A stretch of 64,000 nucleotides of DNA from Pseudomonadota bacterium (lineage in GTDB: Bacteria > Myxococcota_A > Polyangia > GCA-2747355), in contig JADJTL010000002.1 in NCBI GenBank assembly GCA_016711215.1, forward strand, positions 620,001 to 684,000, read 5' to 3'. Below, in pieces: positions 8,570-17,334 of the stretch; the stretch's first letter is position 1, and each line of letters begins with the position of its first letter. Made by a program: the position numbers and the translations under genes. The notes below the pieces were generated by a model. It saw only the letters and a program-made list of their open reading frames with translations. It ran no database searches and was not told where the DNA came from.

Positions 8570-10642
8570 TCACCCTTGGCCAGCGCGAGGCACCGGCTGT
8601 CGCTGGAACTCGATGAAGAAGCTCGTGCCCTGCTGCAGCACGGACTCGAACCAGATCCGTCCACCTTGGCTTTGCACGAGCTGCAGACAAAGGAAGAGCC
8701 CCAGACCCGTACCCGTGCCCGGGTCCTTCGTCGTAAAGAACGGCTCGAAGACGCGGTGCTGGTGCTCCGGCGCGATGCCGCAGCCGGCATCGCTGATGCG
8801 CACGGTGACGAGCTCGCCGGTCACCTGGTAGGAAACCTCGATGCTGCCGCCATCGGGCGTGGCGTGGGCAGCATTGAGCAAGATGTTCAAGAAGACCTGA
8901 CTGAGCTTGCCCGCATTGCAGTGGACCAGCAGCGAGGCCGGGGCATCCTCGCAGACAACGTGCTTCAGCTTGAGCTGATTGGACGCCAGGGTCAGGGCGG
9001 TGGCCATGATCTGGCCGAGATCCGTCCAATGGAGCGCATCGGCATCTTGCGGGCGAGAAAAGATCCCAAGATCGCGGACGATCGTGGCGGCGCGGTCGAC
9101 CCCTGTGTTGATCGCGCCCACGAGCTTCGGCAGATCTCGTTCAATGTAGGCGATTCGCGCCGCGCGCTCGACGCTGCGCAGCTGCTCCGCGAGACCCGGT
9201 TGCTCGGCCAGTGCGCGCCGATAGGCATCGAGGACGGTGCCATAGGCGGCCGAATAGCGCTCCAGATGCTGCGCGTTGCCATAGACAATATTCAGCGCGT
9301 TGTTGATCTCGTGGGCGATTCCCGCGGAAATGCGGCCCAGTGTGCTGAGCTTCTCCGTCTGCACGAGCATGCCCTGCTGCTCTTTGAGCTGCCTCATCGC
9401 GAGGTAGAGGTCGCGCGACTTCTCCTCGAGCAGATGCTCGATTTGCCCACGGGCAAGCTTCTCGCGCGCCAATCGGCGCTCGATGCGCGCCAGACGTAGC
9501 TCGCGCTCGCCAGGTGCCAGGCCGCTTGGCGGCGGGGCATCCGCCGTGGACTCACCCGCAGGGGCGCGCAGCTCGCTGAGCTCGGATGCGCTGAGGACCA
9601 TGTCACGGCCATTCGCCTTCGCCTGAAGCAGCGCGGCATCGGCCTTATGCACGAGATCTAGCTTGCTGCGGCCATGGGTCGGGAGCTCGGCCAACCCCAT
9701 GCTGACGGTGACGCGTCCCAAGGGCTGCGTTTCACCGCCGGCGAAGGGGTGTGCATTGATGACCTCGCGCAAGCGTTCGGCCACCGCCAGGGCGCCCTGC
9801 AGATTCGTGTGGGGCAGCAAGAGCACGAACTCCTCGCCGCCATAGCGCGCGACGACATCATCCTGGCGCAGGCGACAGACCACTGCGTCCATCGCGCTAG
9901 AGGCTTGGACGAGCAGCCCGGCCAGCGTGCGCAACAACTCGTCGCCCGCCGGATGACCGCGCGTGTCGTTGTAGACCTTGAACCAGTCGACATCCAAGAA
10001 GATCAGCGCGATCGGATGCCCGTGTCGCACGGCGGCCGCGACGTGATTCTGGGCCGCCTCCTGGAAGTAGCGATGGTTGAAGAGGCCGGTCAGACCATCG
10101 CGCGTGACCATCTCCTCGAGCTTGCGCCGGCTGTCGAGCAGGTCACGTGTCCGCGCATCCAGGTCGAGCTCGAGCAGACGCTTGGCCTCCGAGAGCTCGC
10201 GATTGGTGCGCGCGAGATCGTGGGTCAGTCGGCGATTCTCCACGCAGAGCCGCGCGTACCCCATGCAGCGCTCGACCTCGCCGAGCAGTCGGTCCGCGTC
10301 GATGGGCTTGCGCAGAAAGCCGCTGACGCGGCCGCGGTTGACCGCCTCCATCGCGGTCTCGAGATCGGCATGGCCCGTGAGCAGGATGCGTGGGGTCTCC
10401 GGCGCTGCTTGGCAGGCTCGGCTCAGGAACTCCACACCGGTCATGTGGGGCATCCGATGGTCGGAGATGATGAGGTCGACGCGCTGGTGGGCGAGCCGTT
10501 CGAGCGCTTGCTGCGGCGAGAAGAAGGCTTGCACTTCATAGCGAAGGGCGAGCGTGCGTTCGAGCAGCGCGAGATTCTCGTGCTCGTCATCGACGACCAT
10601 GATGCTGGGTAGGTTGAGGGACGGGGCTGCCGCTTCCAACAC
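8570..10642 (-). CDS. Hybrid REC-GGDEF-histidine kinase
   Basis: 690 aa, soluble, with three signalling domains in one chain. Receiver (about 13-125) has phospho-acceptor Asp61 (LIISDHRMP) and Lys112. A coiled coil follows at 130-178. The GGDEF domain (about 180-350) has an intact active site RYGGEEF (GGEEF 268-272) and a canonical RxxD inhibitory site RQDD at 259-262, so it should make c-di-GMP with product inhibition. A second coiled coil (380-430) leads to a histidine kinase with H-box GIAHEINN (His444), N-box NILLNAAHA (Asn590), DAGCGI (618-623) and GTGTGLGL (642-649). It has no membrane segments. It lies 36 bp after the H-NOX gene, implying gas-dependent control of both kinase and cyclase. 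Confidence 0.9.
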   Translation of the reverse strand: MLEAAAPSLNLPSIMVVDDEHENLALLERTLALRYEVQAFFSPQQALERLAHQRVDLIISDHRMPHMTGVEFLSRACQAAPETPRILLTGHADLETAMEAVNRGRVSGFLRKPIDADRLLGEVERCMGYARLCVENRRLTHDLARTNRELSEAKRLLELDLDARTRDLLDSRRKLEEMVTRDGLTGLFNHRYFQEAAQNHVAAAVRHGHPIALIFLDVDWFKVYNDTRGHPAGDELLRTLAGLLVQASSAMDAVVCRLRQDDVVARYGGEEFVLLLPHTNLQGALAVAERLREVINAHPFAGGETQPLGRVTVSMGLAELPTHGRSKLDLVHKADAALLQAKANGRDMVLSASELSELRAPAGESTADAPPPSGLAPGERELRLARIERRLAREKLARGQIEHLLEEKSRDLYLAMRQLKEQQGMLVQTEKLSTLGRISAGIAHEINNALNIVYGNAQHLERYSAAYGTVLDAYRRALAEQPGLAEQLRSVERAARIAYIERDLPKLVGAINTGVDRAATIVRDLGIFSRPQDADALHWTDLGQIMATALTLASNQLKLKHVVCEDAPASLLVHCNAGKLSQVFLNILLNAAHATPDGGSIEVSYQVTGELVTVRISDAGCGIAPEHQHRVFEPFFTTKDPGTGTGLGLFLCLQLVQSQGGRIWFESVLQQGTSFFIEFQRQPVPRAGQG

Positions 10643-10678
10643 GACGCTACTCCTCTTGGCGCGAGGGATGCTGCGCGC

Positions 10679-11242
10679 TCAGTCGGTGCGATCCGGCGGT
10701 CCAAAGGTGATCACGAAGTGGCAGCTAGGGTCGCCGCGGTGCACGCAAGTGTCGTGCTCGTAACGCACCGTCTCCTTGAAATACGCTGCCACGCCGTCGA
10801 TCAAGCCGCCCAGGAGCATGCAAAGCTTGCGCGGCGACTCATAGGTCAGCTCGAGTCGGTCCGGGCCTGGGTCAGTGTAGAAGAAGCGCGGCAGCACGGC
10901 GTCGGCGTAGAGCTTCTGAACCTCGAGGTGGATCGTGTCCTCGACCGTGAGCAGGAAGCTCTTGGCGCCCATGCCCGGCTTTACGAAGATCGGGAAGCGC
11001 TCCACCAGATGCGAGAGCAGGTAGCGGCCGAAGGCGGGCACCAACTGCGGTAGCGGGATCTTCAACGCCTTGCTGGCAGCGGCCACCAGCGCCATGAAGT
11101 CCTCGTCGGGATAGGTTTGGGGCCCAAGGAAGATCCCATGGGGTGTCTGCAGGCGCGTGGTCTCGATCAACTCGTCCCACAATGCTTCACCGGCGGTATC
11201 CGTCACCATCCGCTCCAACTCGTTGAAGACGATGCCTTTCAT
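10679..11242 (-). CDS. H-NOX heme nitric oxide sensor
   Basis: 187 aa stand-alone heme NO/O2-binding domain. The start ATG 11242 (MKGIVFNELERMV) is the canonical H-NOX N-terminus, with GGGAGG just upstream. The proximal heme ligand is His105 (EDTIHLEV). The propionate-binding YxSxR is Y134/S136/R138. The distal position that is Tyr in O2-binding members (five residues after that Arg) is Leu143, which predicts NO rather than O2 binding. Cys141, His163, Cys166 and Cys174 match the spacing of the zinc/thiol redox site described in Vibrio and Shewanella H-NOX. It is the first gene of an operon with a hybrid kinase and a response regulator, its expected signalling partners. Confidence 0.93.
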   Translation of the reverse strand: MKGIVFNELERMVTDTAGEALWDELIETTRLQTPHGIFLGPQTYPDEDFMALVAAASKALKIPLPQLVPAFGRYLLSHLVERFPIFVKPGMGAKSFLLTVEDTIHLEVQKLYADAVLPRFFYTDPGPDRLELTYESPRKLCMLLGGLIDGVAAYFKETVRYEHDTCVHRGDPSCHFVITFGPPDRTD

Positions 11243-11665
11243 GGCTTCCTCCCGCTCTGGATGAGGGTGCGTGGCCGCCGCAGCGCAGTTCGCCGAGCAG
11301 CCCTCGCGCCACCCAAGAGTCATCGGCGAGCTCCTGGGAAGATTTAGGCTCCTTGGGTGCGTTCGGTGGCCTCCACACGGTCGGCGCCGTGCCCCCGGTC
11401 GGCGCAGTGCCCGGTAGCGCGCGCCGGTGCAGGCGGTCCCGCGCGCCGTGCTCGGTGCTCCGGCGGCCCCCGGAGGCGATCGTGGCGCTGCTGAGCGTGC
11501 TCGAAAGCCGTCGCCTCAGCGGCAAGCTCGCCAACGCTTCGGGTCCGCACGGGAGACAGCGGCACGACTTGGATCCCGGCCGAGCCTTCGTTGGTGCGGG
11601 CCCGGCGCTGTGCGAGAGTGCGGGCGGGAGCAGCGCGCACGGATGAACCGCCTCGAACCCCACGC
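11243..11665. promoter_or_regulatory. Divergent intergenic region between H-NOX and HDAC-like genes
   Basis: About 420 bp separating two divergent genes, so promoters for both should lie here. I can point only to the H-NOX ribosome site (complement of 11247-11253, GGGAGGA on the minus strand). A 9-codon frame starting ATG at 11643 ends in TGA at 11667-11669, overlapping the proposed GTG start of the HDAC-like gene. No clear -35/-10 pair is visible. Confidence 0.4.
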
Positions 11666-13615
11666 GTGAGCGTGTCGCTGCCAGCCCCCGAGCGTAGGCG
11701 CGGCGGTGATGCCGAGGCGTGGGTCGAGGCGTGGGTCGAGGCGTGGGTCGAGGCGTGGGTCGTTGGTCGACGCGGGCTCGCGCGGGCGGCGACTTGGGCG
11801 CGCGACCTCGGCCTTCCGCTGCGTCCGCCAGCGCGCTTGGTCTTTCACGAGGACTACGTCGGGTCGACCGCCGAGAGCGACAGCCGCCACGCCTTCGACG
11901 GCCGACGGCCGCTGCGAATCGTCGAGCGCCTCCGTCGCGCCGGCGTGCTCAGTCGCACGCAGCTGCTGCGGCCCAGCGTGCCGAGCGCTGCGGCGCTGGC
12001 GCGGGTCCATCCGGCGGCGTTTCTGGCCGAGCTGCGCCAACCGGCGCGCCTGGCCGCCCTGCTGGCGCTGCCGGTCCACACCCTCCAGCTCCAGGAGGAG
12101 CCGCTGCTGCCCTTCCTCCTGCAGAGCGGCGGCACGATGCTCGCGCTCGAGCACGCGCTGCGCCACGCCCTGCCGGTCTTCAACCTCGGCGGCGGCTTTC
12201 ACCACGCCCAGCGGGACCGCGCCGAGGGCTTCTGCCCGCTCAACGATCTCGCGCTAGCGATCGAGCATGTGCGCGCGCTCGGGCTGGCGCGGCGCATCCT
12301 CGTGGTCGACCTGGACTACCATCACGGCAACGGCACGGCGCTGATCTACGCCGCGGACGAGGAGGTCTTCACCCTCTCGTTGCACGGCCAAGCGTGGGTG
12401 CAGCTCGCCGGCAAGCGCTCGCACCTCGACCTCCGGCTACCCGCAGGCACCGGCGATGGCGACTACCTGGCGGCCCTGCGCGAAACGCTGCCGCCAACGC
12501 TGCGCCGCTTTTGCCCGCAGGCCGCGATCTATATCGCCGGCGCGGACGTCAGCGCCGCCGACCAGCTCGGTGACTTCCGGCTCTCGGAGGAGGGCGTGCT
12601 CGAGCGGGATCTCTACGTGGCGCGTTGCTTGCGAGCCGCTCAGGTGCCCTTCGCCGTGGTCCTCGGGGGCGGCTACGGGCCCTTCGCCTGGACCCTGCCC
12701 TATAACTTCATCTTCAGCGAGCTGACGGGTGCGCGGATTCCGCCGGCGCTGCGCCCGAGCAACGTGCCGGCCGAGTACGAGCGCATCCGCTCGGCGCTCG
12801 GCCCGATCGAGCTGCGGCACGGCACGTCGGCGCTGGCGGCCAGCGACGGCGACGCCCTCCTGAGCCTGGAGCGCGGCGAGCCCTCGCTGCTGCTGGGGAC
12901 CTATTCGCGCGAGGGCTTGGTGACCGTGCTCGAGCGCTATGGCTTCTTCGCGCTGCTGCGTGAGCGCGGCTTTGCGGCACCGCTGGTCTCGATCGACACC
13001 GAGGACCCCGACCGGCAGGTCCTGCGGATCCACGATCGCTGGCCCGATCCCGACCACCTGCTGATCGAGCTGGTGACCCGCTATCGCGCCCTGCGCCGCC
13101 CCGCGGGGGTCGCGTTCGCGCCCGACGGTCTGCGCCTGCTGGCGATCGAGTGGCTCTGCATGCAGAACCCCGCCGCGGGCTTCACGCTCGAGCGCCCGCG
13201 GCTCCCCGACCAGCGCTTCCCGGGGTTGGGCCTCGGCCCCTGGATGCTCGAGCTGCTGCGGCAAATGGCGCTGCGCCTACGCTGCGCTGGCTTGATGAGC
13301 TGTCCGCGCCACTACCACAACGCGCGCGTCTTTGGGCGAGCGATGCGCTTCTTCGATCCGGGGCCAGAGGGCCGCTTTCGCGCCTTGCAGGCGCTGCTCG
13401 AGCCCCTCCCGCTCGTCGAGGCCATGGACGCCCTCGCCCGCGGCGCGGTCGTCGGCGAGGAGGGCCTTCCCTTGGACTGGAGCCGCTGGGAGGGTGCGAC
13501 CCAGGTGCTGGCTACCGATGACGCTCTCCGTAGCTACCTCGAGAGCGCAGCCTATCGGCGCGCCGTGAGCGCGGCCCGCGCGGCCCAGCACCTCCAACTG
13601 CAGCCAGGCGGGTGA
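11666..13615 (+). CDS. Histone deacetylase-family amidohydrolase with a C-terminal extension
   Basis: About 649 aa if started at GTG 11666; the true start is unclear because no in-frame ATG precedes the domain. The deacetylase fold spans about 55-360: HH pair at 179-180 (GGGFHHA), zinc ligands Asp217 and His219 (DLDYHHGNGT), Asp294 (AGADVSAADQLG) and the transition-state Tyr337 (GGGYGPFAW), so the zinc site looks complete. Bacterial relatives deacetylate small molecules such as acetoin utilisation metabolites or polyamines. Residues from about 390 to the end form a second domain with no name I recognise (DDVHR-like motifs absent; Leu/Arg-rich). A 12-bp in-frame tandem repeat near the N-terminus adds four EAWV copies. 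No operon partner. Confidence 0.8.
   Translation: MSVSLPAPERRRGGDAEAWVEAWVEAWVEAWVVGRRGLARAATWARDLGLPLRPPARLVFHEDYVGSTAESDSRHAFDGRRPLRIVERLRRAGVLSRTQLLRPSVPSAAALARVHPAAFLAELRQPARLAALLALPVHTLQLQEEPLLPFLLQSGGTMLALEHALRHALPVFNLGGGFHHAQRDRAEGFCPLNDLALAIEHVRALGLARRILVVDLDYHHGNGTALIYAADEEVFTLSLHGQAWVQLAGKRSHLDLRLPAGTGDGDYLAALRETLPPTLRRFCPQAAIYIAGADVSAADQLGDFRLSEEGVLERDLYVARCLRAAQVPFAVVLGGGYGPFAWTLPYNFIFSELTGARIPPALRPSNVPAEYERIRSALGPIELRHGTSALAASDGDALLSLERGEPSLLLGTYSREGLVTVLERYGFFALLRERGFAAPLVSIDTEDPDRQVLRIHDRWPDPDHLLIELVTRYRALRRPAGVAFAPDGLRLLAIEWLCMQNPAAGFTLERPRLPDQRFPGLGLGPWMLELLRQMALRLRCAGLMSCPRHYHNARVFGRAMRFFDPGPEGRFRALQALLEPLPLVEAMDALARGAVVGEEGLPLDWSRWEGATQVLATDDALRSYLESAAYRRAVSAARAAQHLQLQPGG
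11714..11761 (+). repeat. 12-bp in-frame coding tandem repeat (EAWV x4)
   Basis: Four copies of GAGGCGTGGGTC (11714-11725, 11726-11737, 11738-11749, 11750-11761) inside the N-terminus of the deacetylase-like gene. The unit is a multiple of three, so copy-number change would lengthen or shorten the protein without shifting frame. If translation starts downstream the array would instead lie in the leader. Confidence 0.92.
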
Positions 13616-13780
13616 AGGGCACGGTAGGTCCGGTTGAGGGCGCGAACCGCGCTGCTACCTTCGGGTTCGTGGTGTCAGGCGGGCGCAGGGCCCCGGTGCT
13701 CCCCGGCGCGCTTTCCCGCGGCTGGTCTCCGTACCCGCTTCGCTTCCTGGCGTAGCCTTCGGGGGTCGTCTGAAACCCCC

Positions 13781-13824
13781 AGGACCACGATGAGAGCACG
13801 ATAGGAGCACGATAGGAGCGTGAT
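13781..13824 (+). repeat. 11-bp tandem repeat carrying a ribosome-binding site and start codon
   Basis: Four imperfect copies of AGGAGCACGAT (13781-13791, 13792-13802, 13803-13813, 13814-13824). Each copy offers an AGGAG-like ribosome site, and the last runs into the ATGATG at 13823. Copy-number change would alter the number and spacing of ribosome sites. Confidence 0.85.
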
Positions 13825-14808
13825 GATGCGACGCGCAGCTTGGGCGTTGTGGCTCTGCACGGCTTCTGCCTCGGCTTGCGCCGGTGGCGCTGGGCTTGGC
13901 GGGGCCCCGCCGTCTGCGCGCGCCAGGGGCTCGACGTGGGGGCGCTGCTCGACCATCAGCTCGTCGATGTGCTGGTCGTCTCCGACGTCATGACGGTCTC
14001 CGATGGACTGGAGCTATCGGCCTGGCGGGATCGCGGAGCGCTCTTGGTGGCCGGGCTGCCGCAGCGCAAGCCCAGGAGCTGGAACTTCCCGCGGGACTTC
14101 GCCAACCCGGCCGGATACGGCGCCTCGGTGGTCGCCGAGCGAAGCCGGCTCGCGAGCGCCGCACGCGTGCTGCTCGCCGAAGGCGCCAGTGGGCTCGAGC
14201 TCTTCAACTTCGCCGGCGAGGTGCGGACCCCGGCTACGCAGGAGGGCCTGGAAGCGACGGTCGCTGCCGTCCTGAACCCCGGGGCGCAGCCTCCGCAGCT
14301 GGCCGTCACCAGCCGGAATGCCGCCGAGTACGAGGGGCGGCTCGAGCAGGTCAAGCGGCTCCCTGTCGAGTTCCGCAACGACGGCAAAGCCTTCCGAGCC
14401 TTTGTCAACGACCTCGACGGCGCTCTGCTGCCCGCGACGAACGACCGCTGGTCTGCACCACTGCGCGTTCGAGGGTGGGCGACCCGACTGCTCGACGAGG
14501 TCTGGTACCTGCGACTCGGTATCGGAGCGGCCGCAAGAAGCCCCGACCCCACCGGTGCCACGGCGTTCAGTGTGGTCGTCAACGGGTCGCTGCTCTTTCG
14601 CGGCAGGGTGGACTCGGATGATCCGTCGCTGACGGTCGTCCCCCTGCCACGGCCCGACGGCGGTCCGGTCGTCGCCACGATGAACGTCGTGATCACCGTC
14701 CCCGGCACCTTTCCGCTGCGAGAGGGAGAGAACACCGTGACGATCTACCCGGCCAGCGGGTCCGACCCCTTTGCGATCCTCCAACTCGAGCTCGGCCCGA
14801 AGCTCTGA
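13823..14808 (+). pseudogene. Frameshifted and possibly internally deleted secreted-protein gene
   Basis: The ATG at 13823 has AGGAG just upstream and encodes a signal peptide (MMRRAAWALWLCTASASAC) that reads out of frame and stops at 13991-13993. The adjacent frame, open to 14808, encodes about 320 residues without a credible start. Its first part (LVDVLVVSDVM, then RLASAARVLLAEGASGLELFNF) looks like the C-terminal half of a TIM-barrel glycosidase-like domain. A beta-rich C-terminal region follows (GATAFSVVVNGSLLFRGRV). Moving from one frame to the other is consistent with loss of one base, for example in the G/C run near 13900. The missing barrel half suggests a larger deletion as well. A sequencing error is possible. 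Confidence is high in the two frames, moderate in the interpretation. Confidence 0.6.
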
Positions 14809-14883
14809 TCCAAGGCGATCCAAGTCCCACGAAGCGCACGCCCTGCCTCGCGACCTTGACCTGGCGTCTCCCGCGGTGCTCGA

Positions 14884-16509
14884 ATGCCGACCATGAAGTC
14901 TTCGCCGAAGCCGCGTTGGCGCGGCCTCCTCGCCCTGCTCGGGCCTCTGCTGATGGTCACCTGCGACGGTGCGAAGGGGCGGCCCGATGGCGCTGCGTCC
15001 AGCGATCGCGCCGTCGATGGGGGCGGCCTCGCGCGCGACCGCGGCGTGATCTCGGCGACCGACGCCGCAGCGGATGCGCGGACTTGCCTCCCGGCGGGGC
15101 GGTGGGCCGTCGGCCCACAGCAGGCCCTGCAGCTGACGAGCCTCGCAGAGGATTTCATGCTCGTCTTCGAGCTGCCGCCCTATCTTGTGCCGAAGGGCAG
15201 CGGTGGCGAGCGGCTGCTGGCGCTGAGCACGATCTGGCAGGCCAACTGCCTGACGGACATCAATCCGCTGAGCGATCCCTTGACGGTGTCCGTGACCTCG
15301 CCCCCCCGTTGCGCGATCGCGAACTACGCCTACGACTTCGGGTCGATCGCTGGCTTCGAGGGCAAGAAGCCCAGCGACCTGCGCGATCCCGATGACCCTT
15401 GGTACAAGGCGGCCTGGCGGCGCAGTTGGTACGCCAACCTGAGCCAACACGTGAGCCCCGGTGGTTGGATCTTCGGGGTGGCTCATGGCGAGAACAAGGG
15501 TCAGGTCTGGCTCGATCCGACCGACCAGGCGAAGGTCAAGCTCGTCGACCTTGAGGTCTACGGCTTCGACACGACGCTCTTTCCGCATGACAGTCCGGGG
15601 CTGCGCGCGTTCGATCCTCTTTCGCGTGAGCGCGAATGCGCCCTGACCCACGGCGCGAGCGAGGCGCGCTATCAGCATGGCGACTGCGCTGCAAACTACA
15701 GCGCCTTCGTCACCCTGGTGCGGATGGGGAAATGGAGCGACGTGGGTCTGGGCGTGGCTAGCCCGGGCTACCGCGACTACGGCCCGGTCGCCTGGCCGGT
15801 GGATGGCTACGTCGAAGGCAACGCGGGCACGGGCCGTAACACCGTGCACGGCTTCGGCGTGACCTGGGGCGAATTCCTCTACGTTTACTATGTCGACTGG
15901 AGCAGCGCACACCTCTTGTCGAGCGACCCCGACTTCAGCGGCGGCGTCGGGGTGAAGGTCGTGCGCGCGCGCCTCGCCGGCCTCGAGCTTGTCTTTGACG
16001 ACGAGGCGCGAGAGCCGAGCGGGCTCTTCGAGGCCTATTGCGAGGGGCTTTCCTGTTGTGCTGCCCGTGACCCCGACGGCAATGGCTGGGGCCGGGCGAT
16101 GCCGGCCGGCTTCAGCGCCAAGGACGGCGCAGTCTATGACTCGCTTACCGCGAAGGGCTGCGCCAAGACGATTGTCGACGCGCTCCCCTCGCTGAGCGCG
16201 CAGTTCTCTGTCGCGCGCAGCACGGAAGGGGGCCTCGTCGCGGTCCACTGGTCGGCCGATCTGGCGGCCGGCAAGAACAAGCTCGAGCTGATGAGCTCCA
16301 GCGACGGCCTCGAGTGGAAGGTCGAGACGACGATCCTCGAGGTCACCGGCTCCGCCGACGACCTGACGATGAAGCACCCCAATCTCCTCGACGCCACCGG
16401 CCGCAGCAGCGAGTTGATCGACCCCAAGCACTTTTATGTCCTCGGCGCTCAGCACCAGCCGACGGTCAGGGTGAACGCGATCCCGGTGACCCGCAGCTGC
16501 ACGCCCTGA
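14884..16509 (+). CDS. Large secreted protein, probable lipoprotein, unknown function
   Basis: 541 aa. The N-terminus MPTMKSSPKPRWRGLLALLG continues PLLMVTC, giving a signal peptide with a possible lipidated Cys27 (weak lipobox). An Asp/Ala/Gly-rich linker (about 28-68) follows, typical of this genome's exported proteins. The rest is beta-strand-rich with many aromatics (WIFGVAHGENKGQVW, GVTWGEFLYVYYVDW) and repeated short strands, suggesting a propeller or lectin-like fold. No catalytic motif is recognised. ATG at 14893 is an alternative start. It follows the damaged gene by 75 bp and may share its transcript. Confidence 0.7.
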   Translation: MPTMKSSPKPRWRGLLALLGPLLMVTCDGAKGRPDGAASSDRAVDGGGLARDRGVISATDAAADARTCLPAGRWAVGPQQALQLTSLAEDFMLVFELPPYLVPKGSGGERLLALSTIWQANCLTDINPLSDPLTVSVTSPPRCAIANYAYDFGSIAGFEGKKPSDLRDPDDPWYKAAWRRSWYANLSQHVSPGGWIFGVAHGENKGQVWLDPTDQAKVKLVDLEVYGFDTTLFPHDSPGLRAFDPLSRERECALTHGASEARYQHGDCAANYSAFVTLVRMGKWSDVGLGVASPGYRDYGPVAWPVDGYVEGNAGTGRNTVHGFGVTWGEFLYVYYVDWSSAHLLSSDPDFSGGVGVKVVRARLAGLELVFDDEAREPSGLFEAYCEGLSCCAARDPDGNGWGRAMPAGFSAKDGAVYDSLTAKGCAKTIVDALPSLSAQFSVARSTEGGLVAVHWSADLAAGKNKLELMSSSDGLEWKVETTILEVTGSADDLTMKHPNLLDATGRSSELIDPKHFYVLGAQHQPTVRVNAIPVTRSCTP

Positions 16510-16677
16510 CGGCCATTGTGCGGACGCTCTCGGCCAGGGGATTGAGGACGAAGGACCATGCCTCATGGAGGTGGGGGCCGAGGCAAGGTGCTCTGGCGCC
16601 CCAACGGGCTGCTAGCGGGGTTGAAGAGCGCAGCCCGGGCACCTCTTCAGCGCAGAAGAAGTTTGCAGGAGGAAATG

Positions 16678-17334
16678 ATGAGCGATGAAAAAGTGTTTCG
16701 GTATGAGGGAAAAGGCGGGACGGTCACCTGGGACGGTCGCCTCTGTATCCACGTTGGTGAGTGTGGTCGTGCCACCGGCGAACTCTTCGTCAATGGGCGC
16801 AAGCCCTGGTGTGAGCCCGATGCGGTCGCTGAGCAGACTGACCTGATGGAGGTGCTTGGCCGCTGTCCGTCGGGCGCCCTTGCGTATGAGCAGGACGGTG
16901 TCGCCGTCGACGAGGCGCCCCAACCGCATAATCAGATCGCTGTGGCGAACAACGGGCCTTTTTATGCAACGGGCCAACTCGAGCTCGAAGGCGCCAGGGA
17001 GGACATGCCCGGTGTTCGATATCGGGCCGCGCTATGCCGTTGTGGTGAGTCGAGCAATAAGCCCTTTTGCGACAATAGCCACGAGGGCGCGGGGTTTCGT
17101 GACCGCGGGGCGATTGGTGACGCGGGGACGGCGCTGGCGTCCGAGGGCGGACCCCTGCAGATCAAGCGCGTAGCTAACGGGCCGCTCTTGCTTCAGGGAA
17201 ATCTCCGGCTGGTGGCTGGGAGTGGTCGTATGGCGTGGACCGGCACCAAGGCTGCGCTCTGTCGCTGCGGACAGTCGGGCAACAAGCCCTTTTGCGACGG
17301 CAGCCACAAGGCCGCTGGCTTCGAGGCGGAGTAG
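16678..17334 (+). CDS. Fer4-like plus double CDGSH iron-sulfur protein
   Basis: 218 aa, start ATG 16678, with AGGAGG at 16667-16672. ATG at 16675 is also possible but too close to the ribosome site. Residues 1-75 are a divergent mono-cluster [4Fe-4S] ferredoxin-like domain with Cys23, Cys29, Cys45 and Cys63 (GRCPSGAL). Two CDGSH (mitoNEET-type) [2Fe-2S] domains follow: Cys120/Cys122/Cys131/His135 (with CDNSH, Asn for Gly) and Cys195/Cys197/Cys206/His210 (canonical CDGSH). It is therefore predicted to carry one [4Fe-4S] and two [2Fe-2S] clusters in a small soluble electron carrier or redox sensor. No partner gene is adjacent. Confidence 0.9.
   Translation: MSDEKVFRYEGKGGTVTWDGRLCIHVGECGRATGELFVNGRKPWCEPDAVAEQTDLMEVLGRCPSGALAYEQDGVAVDEAPQPHNQIAVANNGPFYATGQLELEGAREDMPGVRYRAALCRCGESSNKPFCDNSHEGAGFRDRGAIGDAGTALASEGGPLQIKRVANGPLLLQGNLRLVAGSGRMAWTGTKAALCRCGQSGNKPFCDGSHKAAGFEAE

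Noticed and set aside
8565..8790. Longer N-terminus for the response regulator
   Set aside because: The extension overlaps the kinase gene in another frame, is Ser/Arg low-complexity and precedes the canonical receiver start.
14014..16566. An 850-codon minus-strand frame opposite the lipoprotein genes
   Set aside because: No ribosome site or family features; opposite frames with signal peptides are more credible.
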